DNA of 64,000 nt, taken from the NCBI RefSeq assembly GCF_033115175.1, contig NC_084836.1:66523797-66587796 (forward strand), read 5' to 3'. The DNA is from Lepus europaeus. Its lineage: Eukaryota > Chordata > Mammalia > Lagomorpha > Leporidae. The notes beneath the pieces are model-generated. The model was not told where the DNA came from. It searched no databases and saw nothing but the letters and a program-made list of their open reading frames with translations. Within the stretch, counting starts at the first letter, position 1; each line of letters opens with the position of its first letter. This document shows positions 9,861 to 20,429 of this stretch, piece by piece. Both the position numbers and the translations under genes were made by a program.

Positions 9861-10995
9861 GAGGCGGCTTGGAACGGCTGCGTGGGATACCTGGGCAGGT
9901 AGAACAAGAACTGAACACAGAGGCCCCCGCATGCCCCCGGGCCGCCCTTGTCCGTGTAGGGGGGGCGTCTGTCACCCTCCCCAGATTACCTTTCTTAGGC
10001 CCTCCTTCCTTGTCTTCCTTCTGCGCCAGAGGTGCGCCCCCTGGCCAAGGTCTGAGTTTGCTGCTGGGGTGGGGCAGGGAGGGACCCCTGCTCAGCCTCC
10101 CCACCCCTACCCGCACTCCCTGCTCTTGCACAGTTTTCTCCAAACCTAGGCCGTTTGTGTGTGTTGGGATCCCCAGGGAGTCCTGTTGACTAGAACTTAT
10201 CTAAGGCAATCACAATGCACTTAGTAACGCAGAAGGAAACTACTGGTCTACCCTGGCCCCTGCATGGTCCAAATGAAGAAATTACAGCCACAGGGGCCGT
10301 GTTGGGACAAGACCCTTGTGTGGGTGATGGATCGCCAGGTCTGCCTGGCTGCCTGCAGAACCCCGGGTAAACAAGTACACAGCAGTGACAAGAGGCCCTG
10401 TGTTGTCACCCCAGGATGCTGTGCACTTCCTCTGGGCCACCCCCTGGGAAGCCCCACGACTGCAAGAGCCATTGTTGTTCCTAGAGGGAAACTGAGGCAT
10501 GGAGAGGAGGAGGGGCCGAGATTCTTCCGCGGTGAAGACGGACGCTGGCCCTCCCCCTCTCCAGGGCCCGGGCACTCAGTCCCAGGAGGTCACCCAGCCC
10601 GCTGACCGAGGGCCACCGCGCCCACTGAGCAGGCTCTCTGGAAGCTGCTGAGGGCTGCGGGGCTCCGGCTCCAGCGGTGAGGCGAGGTGGTCGGTGGGTA
10701 CCTTGCAGAAGGGGGCTTTTCTGAAGGAGGCCCGGAGGAGTTTTGGGGGACCCCAGAGAGCTATATGGGGCCCTCAGCAGGGCAGCCGCTGTGCAGTGTT
10801 AGGAAAAATCCCCTCCCTGCCGCTGGCGATGTAGTTGCCCACTTAGGAGACTGCATGGTGGGCGGCTGGACAGGCACAACCGGCAAAGGCGCTCGGTGAC
10901 AGCATCCCCCACCCCCACCCCCGCCTCCTGAGTGTCCCTTCCGCCCTGTGTATTCCAGCCTCTCCTTGGAGGCTGTGCTGCTAGAACTTGATGTT
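9861..10995. other. GC-rich unannotated DNA
   Basis: I see no gene. GGGAAACTGAGGCATGGAGA near 10,487 is a MIR-core-like word but too short to call. A C-rich stretch ((CCCCCA)n-like) occurs near 10,908-10,923. Confidence 0.5.
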
Positions 10996-10999
10996 GGTC

Positions 11000-11085
11000 T
11001 GGCTTCCTCCTCGGAAGACAATTTATGGCGCCGTGTCGGAGACTCCTCTTTAATGAAGTTGCAAAAGTAGGTTAATGGGCTGTGG
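11000..11085. promoter_or_regulatory. Candidate conserved noncoding element
   Basis: GAAGACAATTTATGGCGCCG, then TTTAATGAAGTTGCAAAAGT and GGTTAATGGGC form an AT-rich island. TTTATGGCGCC is at 11,022-11,032. The role is inferred. Confidence 0.4.
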
Positions 11086-13315
11086 GTGTTTTTCATTCCC
11101 CCTCCCCCTGCCCCATCGCCACCCCTGGGCGGATGAGTGATGCCTCCCAGCACGATGCCAAGCCGGGCAGGCTGGAGATTTGGACCTGGGCTCATTTGCT
11201 CACACATCCCCTCCTGGGCTCCCCGCACGGCCCCTTGGGACCAGGAGATACCCTGCAGCCCACCTGGAGGGAGGGGCAGGGGGTGGTGCAAGGACGGGGC
11301 CCAAGGGAGCTGGAATTATGGGGAAGGGAGCAGCAGCGTAGCCAGCAGGACCCAGGGAGCTCTGAGAGCTGAGGCAGGTGTTTGGAGGAGCAGAGCTCCT
11401 GGGAGCCTGGGTGGCTGCTGTCCCTGCCTCTCTCCTGCATCTGTGTTTCCCGGTCCCTTGCCAGCGCCCTCATCCACGCTCACCCGTGGCCCATTCCCCG
11501 TGGGGCCCTCCCTTCCCACCTGTCTGCTGGGTCCTCGCTACATCCTCCCCTCTCCGGGAGTTTTCCCGAGGCTGAGCTACAGCCGAGTTCTCCACTTACT
11601 TCCTGGGCCCAGGATGAGGATCTGACAGGATTAGGGTTTCCCGGGGTCAGGGTCCAGATCTTTCCTCCTGGATTTTCCGCTGCCTCAACAGCACCCTGGG
11701 GGACACTTGGGAGGACCGTCCTGCTCTCGGGGCGCCCCAGCCCGGGCTGTCCCTTCTGCAGGAAGCCAGGAGCACGCACAGCCCACACAGCGTCCAGCCT
11801 GCAATGCCGGTGCAGCCAGGGGGCCTTCTCCATTCCAGCCCCTCCCTGCCATCAAAGGAGGCTTGGGGGCAGGTTTGAGACTTGAACCCAAAGTCCTGGG
11901 TGGGGTTGGGGGAGGCAGACCTCCCTTGTCCTGCCGCCTCCGAGTGCCCCCTTCCTCCGGGAACCTGGGCCGCCCCTGTCTTTCCTCTCCAGATGCCTTG
12001 GTCTTTCTCAGTATAGCTCCCTCATCTCTCCTGGGCACAGGAACACACAGCCTTTTGGGTAACCCTGTGGAGACCCCAGTGGGCAACTTAGAAAACTCCA
12101 TCAGAGTCTCCAGGGCCACTCCACAATCACACTGCAAACTCTACAAAACACCCAGCACCCACCATAACACCCCGAAGCCCTGTAGTGACACCCAGAACTG
12201 TGGGGCCCAGGAGATGCTCCAGCCCGGCACAGATGCCTCGGCTCCAGCCCTCGCAACAACGTCCCGGCCCTCCAGGCTGGTCTTCCATCTCCCAGCCTGT
12301 ACTTCCTTTCCTGAGCCTCACGGAATCTTCTGGAAGACCCCACGGCCTTGCCCTCCGCGAGCTTTGCTGGGGTTCAGAGAAGGGTGGGCACACGGGGTGT
12401 GGATGTGGGGTGGGGCACGGAGTATGGAGGACTTAAGCTGGGGTCTCTAAGGGGCCTAGCTTTCTGCCACAGCGTCAGAACGTCTTAAGAGACAGCCTGG
12501 AATCGGCCGGGCCCAGTTTTCTTTGGAGCTGAGACAACAGAATGAGGAAGGGGCTTCTCTTTCATGTGGTCCCAGCTGAGGGCCCCCTGGTGTGACAGTC
12601 CAGGAGGACAGTAGGCCAGGTGGGAGTCCCACGGATTGTGCTAGTTCGTACCCAAGAGATCGAAGTCCTGGTGCTTTTGGGGACATTTCCACCAATGAAT
12701 AGGAGCCGGGACTCCTGGGCCCCCTGGCTGTGAGCACACACACACACACAGTGCTGACCTGCTGGGGGCTGAGAGGTGGCAGTTCAGAGAGAGGGGACAC
12801 AGGACATTCGCTAGTCTGATGAGAGGCGGGGGACTCCCACCAGCACCGATTTGGGAATAGCTGGAGGGTGGTCACTGCAGGGAGGAACCAGGGGAAGTGG
12901 GAACCAAGTTCACATCGGGAGGCCTTCCTTGAGGAGGCGGGGCAGCAGGGTGGGGAATGGTGGGAGGAGTAGAGTTGGAGAAGTGTGGGGTGAGGACTCT
13001 ATGGCTCTCAGGGGGGCGAGGCTGGGGTTCTAGGCCAGGCTCAGGGTTCAATCCGCAGAGTCAGCAGGGGGCTGCCTCTCTGGGTGTAAAATCCTGAGCA
13101 GGAAAGATGGGTGATGGGTGGAGTCAGAGCCCAGGGACCCCTGGTTTGCCCTGGATCTCAGCAATTCACACAGACCCCAGCACCGTTCTCCTCTAACCGG
13201 TGAGGACAAGATACAAACAGGGCACATTCCTGACTTGTGAAAAGCTCTGGCCGCTGGGAAAACCTACCCGGGAGGAGGCTGTTTGTTCTCACAATGGAAT
13301 GTGAGAGCAGGAGTC
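11086..13315. other. GC-rich unannotated DNA
   Basis: No recognisable gene or interspersed repeat apart from an (AC)n stretch at about 12,735-12,750. The 247-residue plus frame at 11,707-12,450 is Pro/Ser-rich and unmatched. ACACCCAGCACCCACC-type short tandem wording at about 12,145-12,165 is minor. Confidence 0.5.
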
Positions 13316-13317
13316 TG

Positions 13318-13592
13318 GTGAAGACCCCCACACCCCACATTGGAGTACCTGGGTTCCAGCCCGGGCTCCACTCTCAATTCCAGCCTCTTGCTAAGGCGCA
13401 CCCGGGGAGGCCGCAGTGACGGCTCAGGTAGTTGGATCCCCATCACCCCCATGGGAGACCTGGATTAAGTTCCCAGGCTGCAGTGTTGGCCTGGCCCAGT
13501 CCCAGCCATCGCTGACGTTTGGGGAGGAAACCAGCAGGTGGGAGCTCTGTCTGTCTCTCTGCCTCTCAAATAAATGAACTTAAAACAAAACT
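13318..13592 (+). repeat. C-repeat-type SINE, 5'-truncated
   Basis: Recognisable from TGGGTTCCAGCCCGGGCTCC through CTCTTGCTAAGGCGCACC, CATGGGAGACCTGGATTAAG and GGAAACCAGCAGGTGGG to CTCTCAAATAAATGAACTT. The A-box head is lost or unrecognisable. Confidence 0.82.
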
Positions 13593-14015
13593 GAACAGTG
13601 TCAGCCCCTCCCCGGTGCTGCCAGCAGCCAGCCCCTCCCACGGGCCGAGGTCTCCCATCTGTGAAGCAGGGGTGGTAGCACAGGTTCTCTCGTGTCAGCT
13701 GAGATCGGGGACGCCAAGGCCTTGCCCCGGTGCCCAGCACACTCTCAGGGTGAGGGGCGGAGGCCCCGGGGGCAGAGGAAGGGCGCCATGGGATGGCCCA
13801 GGGCTGAGGTCGCCACTGCAGGCTTGAATCCCTGGAAGGGCAAGGTAGCAAGCCCGGCACGGTTCATCCCACAGCTTTGCCCACAAAGGTGATGTGCCCT
13901 TCCCCTGCCCAGCCCAGCCCTGGGGCTCCGGGGACCCAGCCCTGCTCACCATGGGGGCGGGGCTTCCAGGGGGCAGGGGCAGAGGGGGTGGGAGCCTCCC
14001 TTCCGAGTGGCTCCG
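13593..14015. other. GC-rich unannotated DNA
   Basis: Nothing recognised. Confidence 0.5.
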
Positions 14016-14019
14016 AGCC

Positions 14020-14165
14020 GGAGCACGGCAATTACACGGCAGGATTTATGTCCCTTTGCCTTTAATCGGAAACTCCGTGTCAAGAAGAAAAATCTGCACT
14101 GTCCCCCGGCCCGGCTTCCTGCTTTATCATTATTATTGGAGGAAGGTTGATTTGGAAACTTAAAG
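14020..14165. promoter_or_regulatory. Candidate conserved noncoding element
   Basis: An AT-rich block: GGCAATTACACGGCAGG, TTTATGTCCCTTTGCC, TTTAATCGGAAACTCCG, GCTTTATCATTATTATTGG, GGTTGATTTGGAAAC. It is bounded by a purine-rich G-tract region downstream. Homeodomain-type (CAATTA, TTAATC) and SOX-like (ATTATTGG) words are present. Conservation is inferred. Confidence 0.42.
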
Positions 14166-14640
14166 AAAAGTGGGGTTGGGGGTGGGAGCCACCAGGGAAA
14201 GGGAGGTGCAGGGCAGAAGGGGGTCCTTCTTGCCATCTGTCCTGCTTTGTCACAAGAAGGGGACAAAGAGAGGGCAGGCTGGGATCCGGGAGTGCAGGCG
14301 AGCAGGGAGCGGGTGCATGAGTGGCTCCAGGGATGGAGGGGCAGCTAGGAGCTGGTAGACACTGGGAGGGAGGGAAAGTGGCCAGCACAGGGACAGCCTG
14401 GGGCTGAGGGGCCTTGGGGAGAGGAGGAAGAGATCTAGGGTCAAGGTGAAGGGACCCTGTGCGGGGGGGAGTGGAGGCTGGGGCAGGCAGAGGGACTCCC
14501 AGGGCAGTGTGGGCAGGGAGCAGGGCATGGCTTAGACACAGGGTTTGTGGAAGGGTGGGGGAAGGCAGAGGTCCTGGAGGGAAGAGACGTCCCTGGGGCC
14601 AAGGGGCAGAGGGAAAGGGGCCAGGTGCTTGGACCGCGGA
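14166..14640. repeat. Strand-asymmetric purine/G-rich tract
   Basis: About 470 bp dominated by G and A on the plus strand (GTGGGGTTGGGGGTGGGAGC, then GGGAAAGGGAGGTGCAGGG). It has many GGG/GGGG runs spaced closely enough to form G-quadruplexes or an R-loop if transcribed from the minus strand. The Pro-rich minus-strand open frame at 14,080-14,733 (217 residues) is a by-product of this bias. Confidence 0.6.
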
Positions 14641-14929
14641 CCTGGGGTTGGGGCGGTCTCGGTCTAGACCTGCTCCCCCAAGAGCTTCTCCTTCTCTGGT
14701 CCATGCAGGTCCTGTGTCCCCAGCCCCAGCCACAGTCCCAGGTCTTCTGCTTCCACTCTGGGAGCTGTTTCCCAGGTGGCTGGCTATGCTGAGTGGGGAT
14801 ACTCTTGGCTCTTGGGCCCTTTGACACCTGGGATGGAAGCGTCATGGGGAACAGGCCCACGCCCCATCCACTCTGTTTGGAAGTCCCCCTGGTGTCTTAC
14901 CTGTTATCTCTCCTGAGGCAGGGATTTCC

Positions 14930-15100
14930 CTCTGAGCTGTGCAGAGGGTACCGGCTCTGGGTTCGAATCCCGTCTCTGCCACTGCCTGCCTGTGCACACC
15001 CCTTGGAGGCTCAGGTTTTGCACCTGCAACATGATGATAGTAGTGTTTCCAGGGCCAAAGTATCCAGCACACAGCAGGCCTTCTGTGTGTCCTTGTTGGA
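14930..15100 (+). repeat. MIR, plus strand
   Basis: CGGCTCTGGGTTCGAATCCC, then CTCTGCCACTGCCTGCCTGTG, then TTGGAGGCTCAGGTTTTGCA and ATGATGATAGTAG follow the MIR consensus order from the tRNA-like B box to the core. This is the clearest MIR in the window. Confidence 0.85.
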
Positions 15101-15367
15101 GTCTTGTGGAGCCTGGCTGGGGTGCAGAGGAGCTGGGTGCCTGGCCCAAGGCCACCCAGCCCGAAGCTGGAGCAGCCAGCTGTGACAGCCCACTGGGGGC
15201 TTAAGATCTTCCTGGGGTCTCCTTGCACCATTCTGCTTGGAGCCCCACACCAGCCACTGCTGATCCCTGGGGCCCGTGGCTCGGGGTGCTCGGTGGAGAG
15301 TCTCAGCTACCCAACCTCCTGCAGCCTGGCTGTGCCCGCCCTCCGGCGCCTCCTCCCCAGCCCCACA
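15101..15367. other. GC-rich unannotated DNA
   Basis: Nothing recognised; it separates the MIR from the AT-rich block that follows. Confidence 0.5.
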
Positions 15368-15500
15368 AAGAGGTTTTATAGCCATTTATGAGCAATTTCT
15401 GTCCATATATCACCGGAGATATATAGCCAGGCAAATATTAGGGACCCAAGTGGAGGTTTTAAGAGGCGAGTTTTATTGCTGCTGAAAGAAGGCGTGATAG
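15368..15500. promoter_or_regulatory. Candidate conserved element with a 20-bp palindrome
   Basis: An AT-rich island including TTTTATAGCCATTTATGAGC, AAATATTAGGG, GGTTTTAAGAGG and GTTTTATTGCTGC. At 15,405-15,424 it carries ATATATCACCGGAGATATAT, a palindrome with one mismatched pair (A-A at the eighth positions) centred on CCGG. A symmetric element of this length suggests a dimeric protein site. Function is inferred. Confidence 0.42.
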
Positions 15501-16030
15501 ACAGCCTGCGGAGACCCCCCCCCCCCACTCCTGCCCACCGGCCGGGCGGTGGCAGCACGAAACCTGTCTGTGACCATGCTGGAGCACCTGTAACCGTGCT
15601 GGAGTGACACGCAGGCACCCAGGGGTGCCCTGGAGGAGGGCGGTGTGCACAGGCTGGGGGAGGGGTCTCAGAGGAGGCTGGAGGTCCCCAGCTGGCTGTG
15701 CAGGAGGACACCGGGTGCCCCCCCACTCCCAGGAACACGGAGCTGACAAACTTGGGAGAGGACTCCCCCCACCCCACCGCCACCCTCTGGGCCTCTGGGA
15801 GAGGCTGTGCTGTGTGGCATTGCCTTTCGCTGGAAGTCTTGCAAAACTGGATCTGAACAAGGAGACCCTGTCCTGAGACAGGGGGCTGGATCACGGGACG
15901 GCCTGTGCCCCTGGGGATGCTGAGGGGAGCCCCGTGGAGGACTCTGTTCCGCTGGGTCCCCTGCCCGGTGCGGTGGCCGGGTGTGGGTGTGCCTCGGAGC
16001 CCTGGCTTGTGGCGTACAGCGAGAAGCTGT
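15501..16030. other. GC-rich unannotated DNA
   Basis: Includes a C-run at about 15,516-15,527. No gene recognised; overlapping open frames on both strands are low-complexity. Confidence 0.5.
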
Positions 16031-16034
16031 CCCG

Positions 16035-16300
16035 GGGAATCCTCGCTCCTGATTTAAGCGGCTTCGACAGTTTTATGGCGCCTCCTCGAGTGAGCCCCCA
16101 ACGTTGGCCGTTTAACTTTTTAGCGTCGTTTAACGCTTAGACTCGGGCGGACAGGCAGGCCCCTCGGCCCCAGAGGCAGCAGCACTAAATCAGGACACTC
16201 TGAGGCCCCGATAAATAATTTTTACAGGGCACGCAGCCCATAGATCACCCGTGGGGGTGGGGGGAGAGCGGCTGTGATATTTCAGCCGATTGTCATATGT
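16035..16300. promoter_or_regulatory. Candidate conserved noncoding element
   Basis: CTGATTTAAGCGGCTTCGAC, TTTATGGCGCC at 16,072-16,082, CCGTTTAACTTTTTAGCGTC, GTTTAACGCTTAGACTC, then GATAAATAATTTTTACAGGG and GTGATATTTCAGCCGATTG. It mixes AT-rich homeobox-like words with intact CpGs (AGCGTCG, ACGCTTAGACTCGG). Intact CpGs outside an island suggest constraint or lack of germline methylation. This is inference without alignment. Confidence 0.45.
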
Positions 16301-16805
16301 GGCTACCCCGGGCTCTGACTCCGGGTCGGCCACATGGCAGCCGACTTCATAACCACAGTCCGTTCCAGGCCCCACGCAGCCGTGGGAAGGGGAGCCCGTG
16401 GGGAGGGGAGCCAGGAGAGGCTGCCTCCCCCTTGGCCTGCCGCCTCGTGGGGTCCTGGGAGCCAGGCAAGGTCTACAGAGTGTGGGCTCCTAGCACCGCC
16501 TCCTCTGGTGCTGGGAGAAGGGACGGCTTGAGGGCAGGTGGCAGATGGGAAGAGAGAACTTTCTGAGCCACAAAGTCAATTTCAGAGCACACCACCACCA
16601 CCTCCAAACCTGAGGCCCCTGTGAGAGCCCTGGCTCGACAGAAGGGCAGAGCTGATAGGAACCCGGTGGCAGGCCTCTCTCCCCAGGGCCAGTGCTGCAG
16701 ACAGAGAGAGGAGGGTGCAAGGAGAGAGCCTGAAACAGAGGAAGGAGGCCAGGTCAGAGGAGGGACCAAAAAATGAAGGGAAGACACTCGAAGACTCAGA
16801 GAGAA
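16301..16805. other. GC-rich unannotated DNA
   Basis: No gene recognised. CACCACCACCACC-type triplets occur near 16,588-16,605. Confidence 0.5.
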
Positions 16806-16990
16806 AACCCGCAGCCTGGGATGCCGGCATCCCCTGTGGGCTCTGGTTTGAGTCCCGGCTGCTCCTCTTCAGATCCAACTCCCTGCTAATGGCCTGGGGA
16901 AGCAGTGGAGGATGGCTCAAGTGCTAGGGCCCCTGCATTCGCACGAGAGACCCAGAAGAAGCTCCTGGCTCCTGGCTTCACTGGCCAGCT
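16806..16990 (+). repeat. C-repeat SINE fragment
   Basis: CCTGGGATGCCGGCATCCCC, TTTGAGTCCCGGCTGCTCCT, TCCCTGCTAATGGCC and CTCCTGGCTCCTGGCTTC. The A-box head and the 3' tail are missing, so it is truncated at both ends. Confidence 0.85.
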
Positions 16991-17840
16991 CAGTGCGGAG
17001 GAGAGATCTTTGTATAAAGCCTGGTGCCAGCAAGGTGGACTGCAGTGCCCGCAGCCCCAGGCAGAGCTGCACCTGTGCCTGGCTACCCCAAACCCCGCAC
17101 TCCCTGGAGGGTGCCCTCCCGCCAGCTCCCGGCCCGGGTGTCCTTACATCAGCTCCACGCTGCTTCCCCCGCCCCGCTCCCCCCTTCTGTGCCCTTGCCC
17201 CGTCCCCTCATCTGTAAGATCCTGGGATTTGCGGGGACACTTAATCCATATGGAGCTGATTCATTCCCATCTAAATCATCTCCATGAGCTTCCCTAAGAG
17301 CCCTCTGATGTGCCAGCCACCATCCCTCTCCTCTGGGTGATGCTGGGCTGCGGGCTGCCCGTAAACAGCCTCAGCTGCCATCCATCCATCCCGGCCTCGT
17401 CCGTCAGTCCTGCCACCGCCATCCATCTTTCCTCTGGCCCCGCTCCCCAGCTCCGCCAGCCCCTCCATCCACGGTCTGCCCTTCTGTGTGCCCTTCCTCC
17501 TCACGCCCCTCAGCCTGGGCCTGGGTAGGTGCTTCAGGGGTCATCTCAGCCATCCCCCTGCCTTCAGACAGCAGCCTGACCTTACCTTGGGCTCAGCAAG
17601 ACAGGGGTACTCCTGGCTCATCACATTGAGGAAGGGGGGCTCTCTGCTGAGCATCTTCCTGTACAGCCTGGACTGCTAGGGAAGTCCTCCCACGCATCTG
17701 GCCTGTGTGCGACACGACTCCAAGTTTGATGGGAGTAGACCTAAGATTCTGGGCTCTATCCAAGCAGGAGGGTTCCCGGCTTGTGCAGCACGCACCAGCG
17801 TGGGTTAGCGTGGCAGGCAGGCTGCAAGAGCAGTGCACGG
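16991..17840. other. GC-rich unannotated DNA with a small AT-rich pocket
   Basis: The AT-rich pocket at 17,236-17,285 (CACTTAATCCATATGGAGC, TCTAAATCATCTCC) is a weak CNE candidate. CCATCCATC triplicate-type wording occurs at 17,380-17,430. No gene recognised. Confidence 0.45.
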
Positions 17841-18152
17841 GGGCTGGTGCTGGTGGCACGGCAGGTTAAGCGGCCACCTGCGACCCTGGCATCCCATATG
17901 TGTGTCTGTTCGAGTCCTGGCTGTTCCACTTCCATCCCAACTCCCTGCCAATGTGCCTGGGAAAGCAGTGGAAGATGGCTCAAGTGCTTGGGACCCTGCA
18001 CCCACGTGGGAAACGCGGAAGTTCCTGGCTCCTGGCTTCAGCCTGGCCCAGCCCTGGCCATTGCAGCCATTTGGGGAATGAACCAGCAGATGGAAGTGCC
18101 CTCTCAATCTCTCTCTCAAATAAATAAATAAATCTTAAAAAAAAAAAAAAAA
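17841..18152 (+). repeat. C-repeat SINE, full length, with target duplication
   Basis: Begins GGGCTGGTGCTGGTGGCACG with A-box GTGGCACGGCAGGTTAAGC, B box GTTCGAGTCCTGG and the tail AAATAAATAAATAAATCTTA followed by about 16 A. It is flanked by CAGTGCACGG (17,831-17,840) and CAATGCACGG (18,156-18,165), a 10-bp target-site duplication with one mismatch. Confidence 0.95.
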
Positions 18153-18565
18153 GGGCAATGCACGGCTCTACCCTGTCTGCCTAGCACAGTCCGGCCCAGG
18201 ACCAAGCGTGCAGCCCATGCCCAGTGCCGTCTGCTTGCTCGCCACTGTCCTGTGTGTCAGCCTCAGGGGGTCTGGTGGCCTCACCCACGTGCCAGGGAGC
18301 TTTCTGGTGCTGTGACCCTGAGGGCCTGATACAGAAGGCTCAACAAGCCCAGGTCATGGCACCTGCAGCTGGGCAGGTGTGCGGCCAACGCTGAGGAAGG
18401 GTCTCTCACACCTGCCCCCCGTCCTGCCACCCAGATGTCCTGACCCAGGTCTTTAGGCAGAGCTTACCCAAAGACCCTGACCTGGTGGCTAAGGGGCTGA
18501 GGAGGACGGGGAGGGGCGTGGCAGGTGCTGGTGGGGCCTCCTTTGGGCAGGGAGCAGAACCTTCT

Positions 18566-18590
18566 TGTGTGTGTGTGTGTGTGTGTGTGT
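18566..18590. repeat. (TG)n microsatellite
   Basis: About 12 uninterrupted TG units; likely length-polymorphic. Confidence 0.95.
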
Positions 18591-19500
18591 AAGGAGCAGG
18601 TGTGGAGGGCATGGCCCCTGCCAGCCTCAGCCTCAGGCATCCCAGCCCCTCCCCTCACAGGTTCTACCTCTCAGCCTGGAGTTGGGGATTCTGAGAAAGG
18701 CCTGAAAGTGTGGGGGGAGGGGTTTCTGCTGGCCCCTCAGGAGAGCAGCTGGAGACAGTTCTGTGGTCCCTTCAGTTTCTCCAGGCACAGCGGGAGTGGG
18801 AGCTGGGAACAGGTCCACCTGTCCCTGGAATGGAGAAGTGGGGTGAGACTCAGGTTACCCTGCAGGGGACTAAGCTGGGCATGGGTGGTGGGGGTGGAGT
18901 CCCAGGGAGAAGGGAGGGCAGACCTTGGGACAGGTGCATCCTTCCCTGCCTCCCATGGCAATGGGAATGGGAGGGGCAAAGCAGAGGAAAGGGGGCCCGT
19001 GCACCTGCCATCAGGAGCTTCTCCACGGGCCAGCCCCTCCCCAGGACCCAGGGCACCCTTCTGAGTACCTGCCCTGCCCCCAGCCCAGGGACACCCATGG
19101 TGGACCCCTCTCCCGCCCTCACTGTTTCCCCTGGCACCTTCCCCTCCTGGTTGGGCCCCTCCAGGGAGTCACTGAGAGTGCACAGGAGAGGCGGGGCTCT
19201 TCCAGCTGCTACCCAGCTGTGGGGAGCCCTGGCTATGCCCCTCCCGCCCCCTACAGGGAGCGGAGGGTACAAGCCTAGTGAGAAAGATGAGAAGGCTGTG
19301 GTGGAGGCAGAGGGGCCGGGGTCCGTGGGGACGCTCACCGCTTGCCCCAGCTGTGTGACCACATGTGTGCGAGGGAGGGGCCTTGCAGGTGGCAAGGCCC
19401 AGCTTCAGAATGATGGAGTGTTTCTCAGCCCGAGACATATGGGGTATAGAAGACCAGGCAAAATGAGGAATTATTGCCAGAGAAAGAGAGCACGGCGGGT

Positions 19501-19514
19501 GGGGGGGGGGGGGG
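19501..19514. repeat. Poly-G tract, 14 G
   Basis: An uninterrupted G run followed by AGAAAAACTTCC. Confidence 0.95.
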
Positions 19515-19967
19515 AGAAAAACTTCCAGCCAGGGACGCCCAGCGATGGCCCCTCCATCACCACCATGGCCTGACCCCATCTGTGCTGGGCTGGATTAAAG
19601 CGGGGGAGGGCGGCCTGAGAAAGGCCCCTTGGAGCCTCCAGTTGGGGGGAAGCTGATCCCCAAAACGTGCATTTTCCCCAGATCAGCCGGCACCAGGGGA
19701 GCTGGGAGCAGCTGGTCAGACTCCCCAGGTGGGGCGGCCTCCCGAGCTTCCCCAGCCTGTCCTGCATCCTGGGGCTCTGCCTCTCTCCCCCGCTCAGTGT
19801 GCAGCTCCCCTGGCCTCTCTGCTAGGCCCTCGTCACCCACCCAGGGAGTCTCAACCTCTTTATTCGCCTCGAAAATTCTCTCCTCACGCACACAGGGCTC
19901 TCACCCTCATTAAAGGCCACTCACCCAAACGCGGGCTGCTGAGGGTCCCGCAGGGTCCATTGGTGAG

Positions 19968-20036
19968 CTGGGCTTGGGGCTTGGGGCTTGGGGCTTGGGG
20001 CTTGGGGCTTGGGGCTTGGGGCTTGGGGCTTGGGCT
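19968..20036. repeat. (GGGGCTT)9 minisatellite, G-quadruplex prone
   Basis: The CTT step recurs at exact 7-bp intervals from 19,973 to 20,029, giving nine near-identical GGGGCTT units. Each unit carries a run of four G separated by a 3-nt loop, an ideal intramolecular G-quadruplex arrangement. Perfect units indicate recent expansion by slippage and probable polymorphism. An open frame reading GLGAWGLGLGAWG is a translation artefact. Confidence 0.97.
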
Positions 20037-20429
20037 GGCAGGGTTTGGAGATGTTCTAATCTGTCTCTCCACCGGGGCCCATCAGCCAGAGTGTAGGCCG
20101 GGACCTCCACAGATAGGCAGGGGTGCCCGTGTTTGTGTGGGCCCCAGCTCGGCTCCTGGCGTGAGCTGACACTGAGCCTTGACAGTCCTACTTCCAAGTG
20201 TCTTCTCGAGGGACCATACACAGAACGGGCATGCTGTCCTCCCCAGGCGCTACCTCTCGCCACAGCAAGCAGCGCCTGGGGCTGGCAGCGGCAAGAGCTG
20301 AGGTCTGTAAAGCTTTAGGGAGGAGGAGGGGTGGCCTTGACCTTCTCACGTTCTGGGCCAGCAGAGAGGCCTGAAGTCTGCAAGAGGGTTACTTCCACCC
20401 GTGGGCTCCGGCCCACAGAGGGACGAGCC
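20037..20429. other. GC-rich unannotated DNA
   Basis: Nothing recognised between the minisatellite and the AT-rich block. Confidence 0.5.

Larger units (their letters stand above)
18153..19965. other. GC-rich unannotated DNA
   Basis: Contains a (TG)n microsatellite and a 14-G run. AT-bearing words near 19,855-19,920 (CTCTTTATTCGCCTCG, CCTCATTAAAGGCC) are a weak CNE candidate. The 287-residue frame at 18,710-19,573 is Gly/Pro-rich, crosses the G-run and matches nothing recognised. Confidence 0.5.

Noticed and set aside
11707..12450. 247-residue plus open frame
   Set aside because: Pro/Ser/Thr-rich, no motif; not supported by splice or promoter signals.
14080..14733. 217-residue proline-rich minus frame
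   Set aside because: Artefact of the purine-rich plus strand; codon content simply mirrors CCN/TCN bias.
18710..19573. 287-residue plus open frame
   Set aside because: Crosses a 14-G homopolymer and is Gly/Pro-rich; overlapped by frames in every other register.
19968..20036. Interstitial telomere repeat
   Set aside because: Unit is GGGGCTT, not TTAGGG; classified as a local minisatellite.
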